Source: an uncultured Prevotella sp. | GTDB taxonomy: Bacteria > Bacteroidota > Bacteroidia > Bacteroidales > Bacteroidaceae | Assembly: GCA_900546605.1 (NCBI GenBank) | Contig: URDV01000158.1 | Location: 1-5,434, forward strand | Direction: 5' to 3' | Length of the DNA stretch: 5,434 bases | In this document: positions 5,112 to 5,434 of the stretch, in pieces | Layout: each line of letters starts with the position of its first letter | How positions within the stretch are numbered: the stretch's first letter is position 1 | Program-made: the position numbers and the translations under genes | Notes under the pieces: model-generated | Databases searched by the model: none | What the model was told of the DNA's origin: nothing | Seen by the model: the letters and a program-made list of their open reading frames with translations, nothing else

Positions 5112-5302
5112 ACTCAGGTTTCGGATTTAACATGGGCGGGCTGAATCATCGTGCAAGGCGAATGCAATCAAGCTTGCTTGAATTGCTGAGCCGCAGCCGA
5201 TGATGTCAATAAAGGCCCAATGGAGCACATAGGCCAGGGCAAGCGAAGCGACACCCTGGGTGTGCATAGCGATATGCGATGACGCTCTGAAAGAGCAAAA
5301 GC
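5112..5302 (-). repeat. REP-like element, copy C, with internal insertion
   Basis: Read on the minus strand, the element starts GCTTTTGCTC at 5302. Hairpin 1 is GCTCT-TTC-AGAGC (5284-5296), in which a C-to-T and a G-to-A change relative to copies A and B preserve pairing. An extra hairpin GCATA/TATGC follows (5264-5277). The central hairpin has CCCTGG and CCAGGG arms (5234-5259). The third hairpin, compact in copy B, is split by about 67 bp (5144-5210). It ends with TAAATCCGAAACCTGAGT, shared with copy B. It lies directly behind the conserved part of the transposase gene and is in opposite orientation to copies A and B. Confidence 0.75.
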
Positions 5303-5434
5303 CTTCATCCTTAAACACATACGCCTCGTCGTATTCTACGCCGTATGATAACAAAAATTGTCTGTACTCGTCTTGAAACGAGAATCGTTTGTGATGCATT
5401 TCTTGATTACTTATATAATCTAACGTTTTATCGA
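5127..5434 (-). CDS. REP-associated tyrosine transposase (RAYT), C-terminal part
   Basis: The reading frame enters from beyond the right edge, and about 101 residues are visible. The conserved end reads DYISNQEMHHKRFSFQDE, then FLLSYGVEYDEAYVF, ending at about 5313. The pattern YIxNQ-x-HH, F-x-x-E and GVEYDE is typical of the C-terminus of IS200-like Y1 transposases of the RAYT group, which act on hairpin-forming REP DNA. The catalytic HUH and tyrosine motifs lie outside the window. Family members usually stop within a few residues of this point. Here the frame continues for about 60 residues through REP copy C to a TAA at 5127-5129. The tail is low in family resemblance and contains the same TQGVASLAL string encoded by the other copies. 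Either the stop was lost or the element now supplies the C-terminus. The methionine at 5399 is internal, not a start. Confidence 0.72.
   Translation of the reverse strand, partial: DKTLDYISNQEMHHKRFSFQDEYRQFLLSYGVEYDEAYVFKDEGFCSFRASSHIAMHTQGVASLALAYVLHWAFIDIIGCGSAIQASLIAFALHDDSARPC
5144..5210. repeat. Palindromic insert within hairpin 3 of copy C
   Basis: This 67-bp segment interrupts the third hairpin relative to copies A and B. Its own arms are ATCATCG (5145-5151) and CGATGAT (5198-5204). Inside is a long hairpin, GCAATCAAGC (5164-5173) with GCTTG-A-ATTGC (5176-5186), with one bulged A and a 2-nt loop. The insert therefore turns a small loop into a tall compound stem. It may be a second REP type nested in the first, or the ancestral longer form from which A and B lost the tip. 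Confidence 0.6.

Overview
The window looks like a chromosomal stretch of a Bacteroidales bacterium, probably Prevotella-like. The evidence is Bacteroidetes-type -7 promoter motifs (TAnnTTTG) near two genes, A-rich translation starts without Shine-Dalgarno sequences, a short-chain-dehydrogenase type threonine dehydrogenase, and an M20 hydrolase of the kind used in the Bacteroides N-succinyl arginine pathway. The genus call is inference.

Layout. Positions 1-475 hold no credible gene. They carry two direct copies (A and B) of a REP-like element of about 100-125 bp, plus a truncated head of the same element in inverted orientation. Positions 476-688 are AT-rich promoter sequence. tdh (threonine 3-dehydrogenase, 689-1642, +) follows and ends at two tandem hairpins, the second being a classic terminator with ten T's. 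An M20 deacylase of the ArgE type (1907-2962, +) starts directly behind a promoter motif, so its mRNA may be leaderless or nearly so. It converges on an orphan LuxR/NarL-type response regulator (3065-3688, -). The roughly 100-bp gap between them holds nested inverted repeats and a degenerate octamer array. Upstream of the regulator on the same strand is cysK (3852-4799, -), with a candidate promoter and a perfect 8+8 palindrome as possible operator. At the right edge a REP-associated tyrosine transposase (RAYT, IS200-like) enters on the minus strand. Its C-terminal reading frame continues through a third REP-like copy (C).

How it fits together. tdh, the ArgE-like hydrolase and cysK are ordinary amino-acid metabolism genes (threonine catabolism, arginine synthesis, cysteine synthesis) and do not form one operon. 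The accessory part is the RAYT/REP system: a transposase gene ending in a structured element, with related elements 4.6 kb away in the opposite orientation. The copies share a three-hairpin architecture with a compensatory base change in the first hairpin. Copy C also carries a second palindrome inside the loop of its third hairpin. This is the part most worth a second look. All identifications are from reading motifs; no database search was possible.
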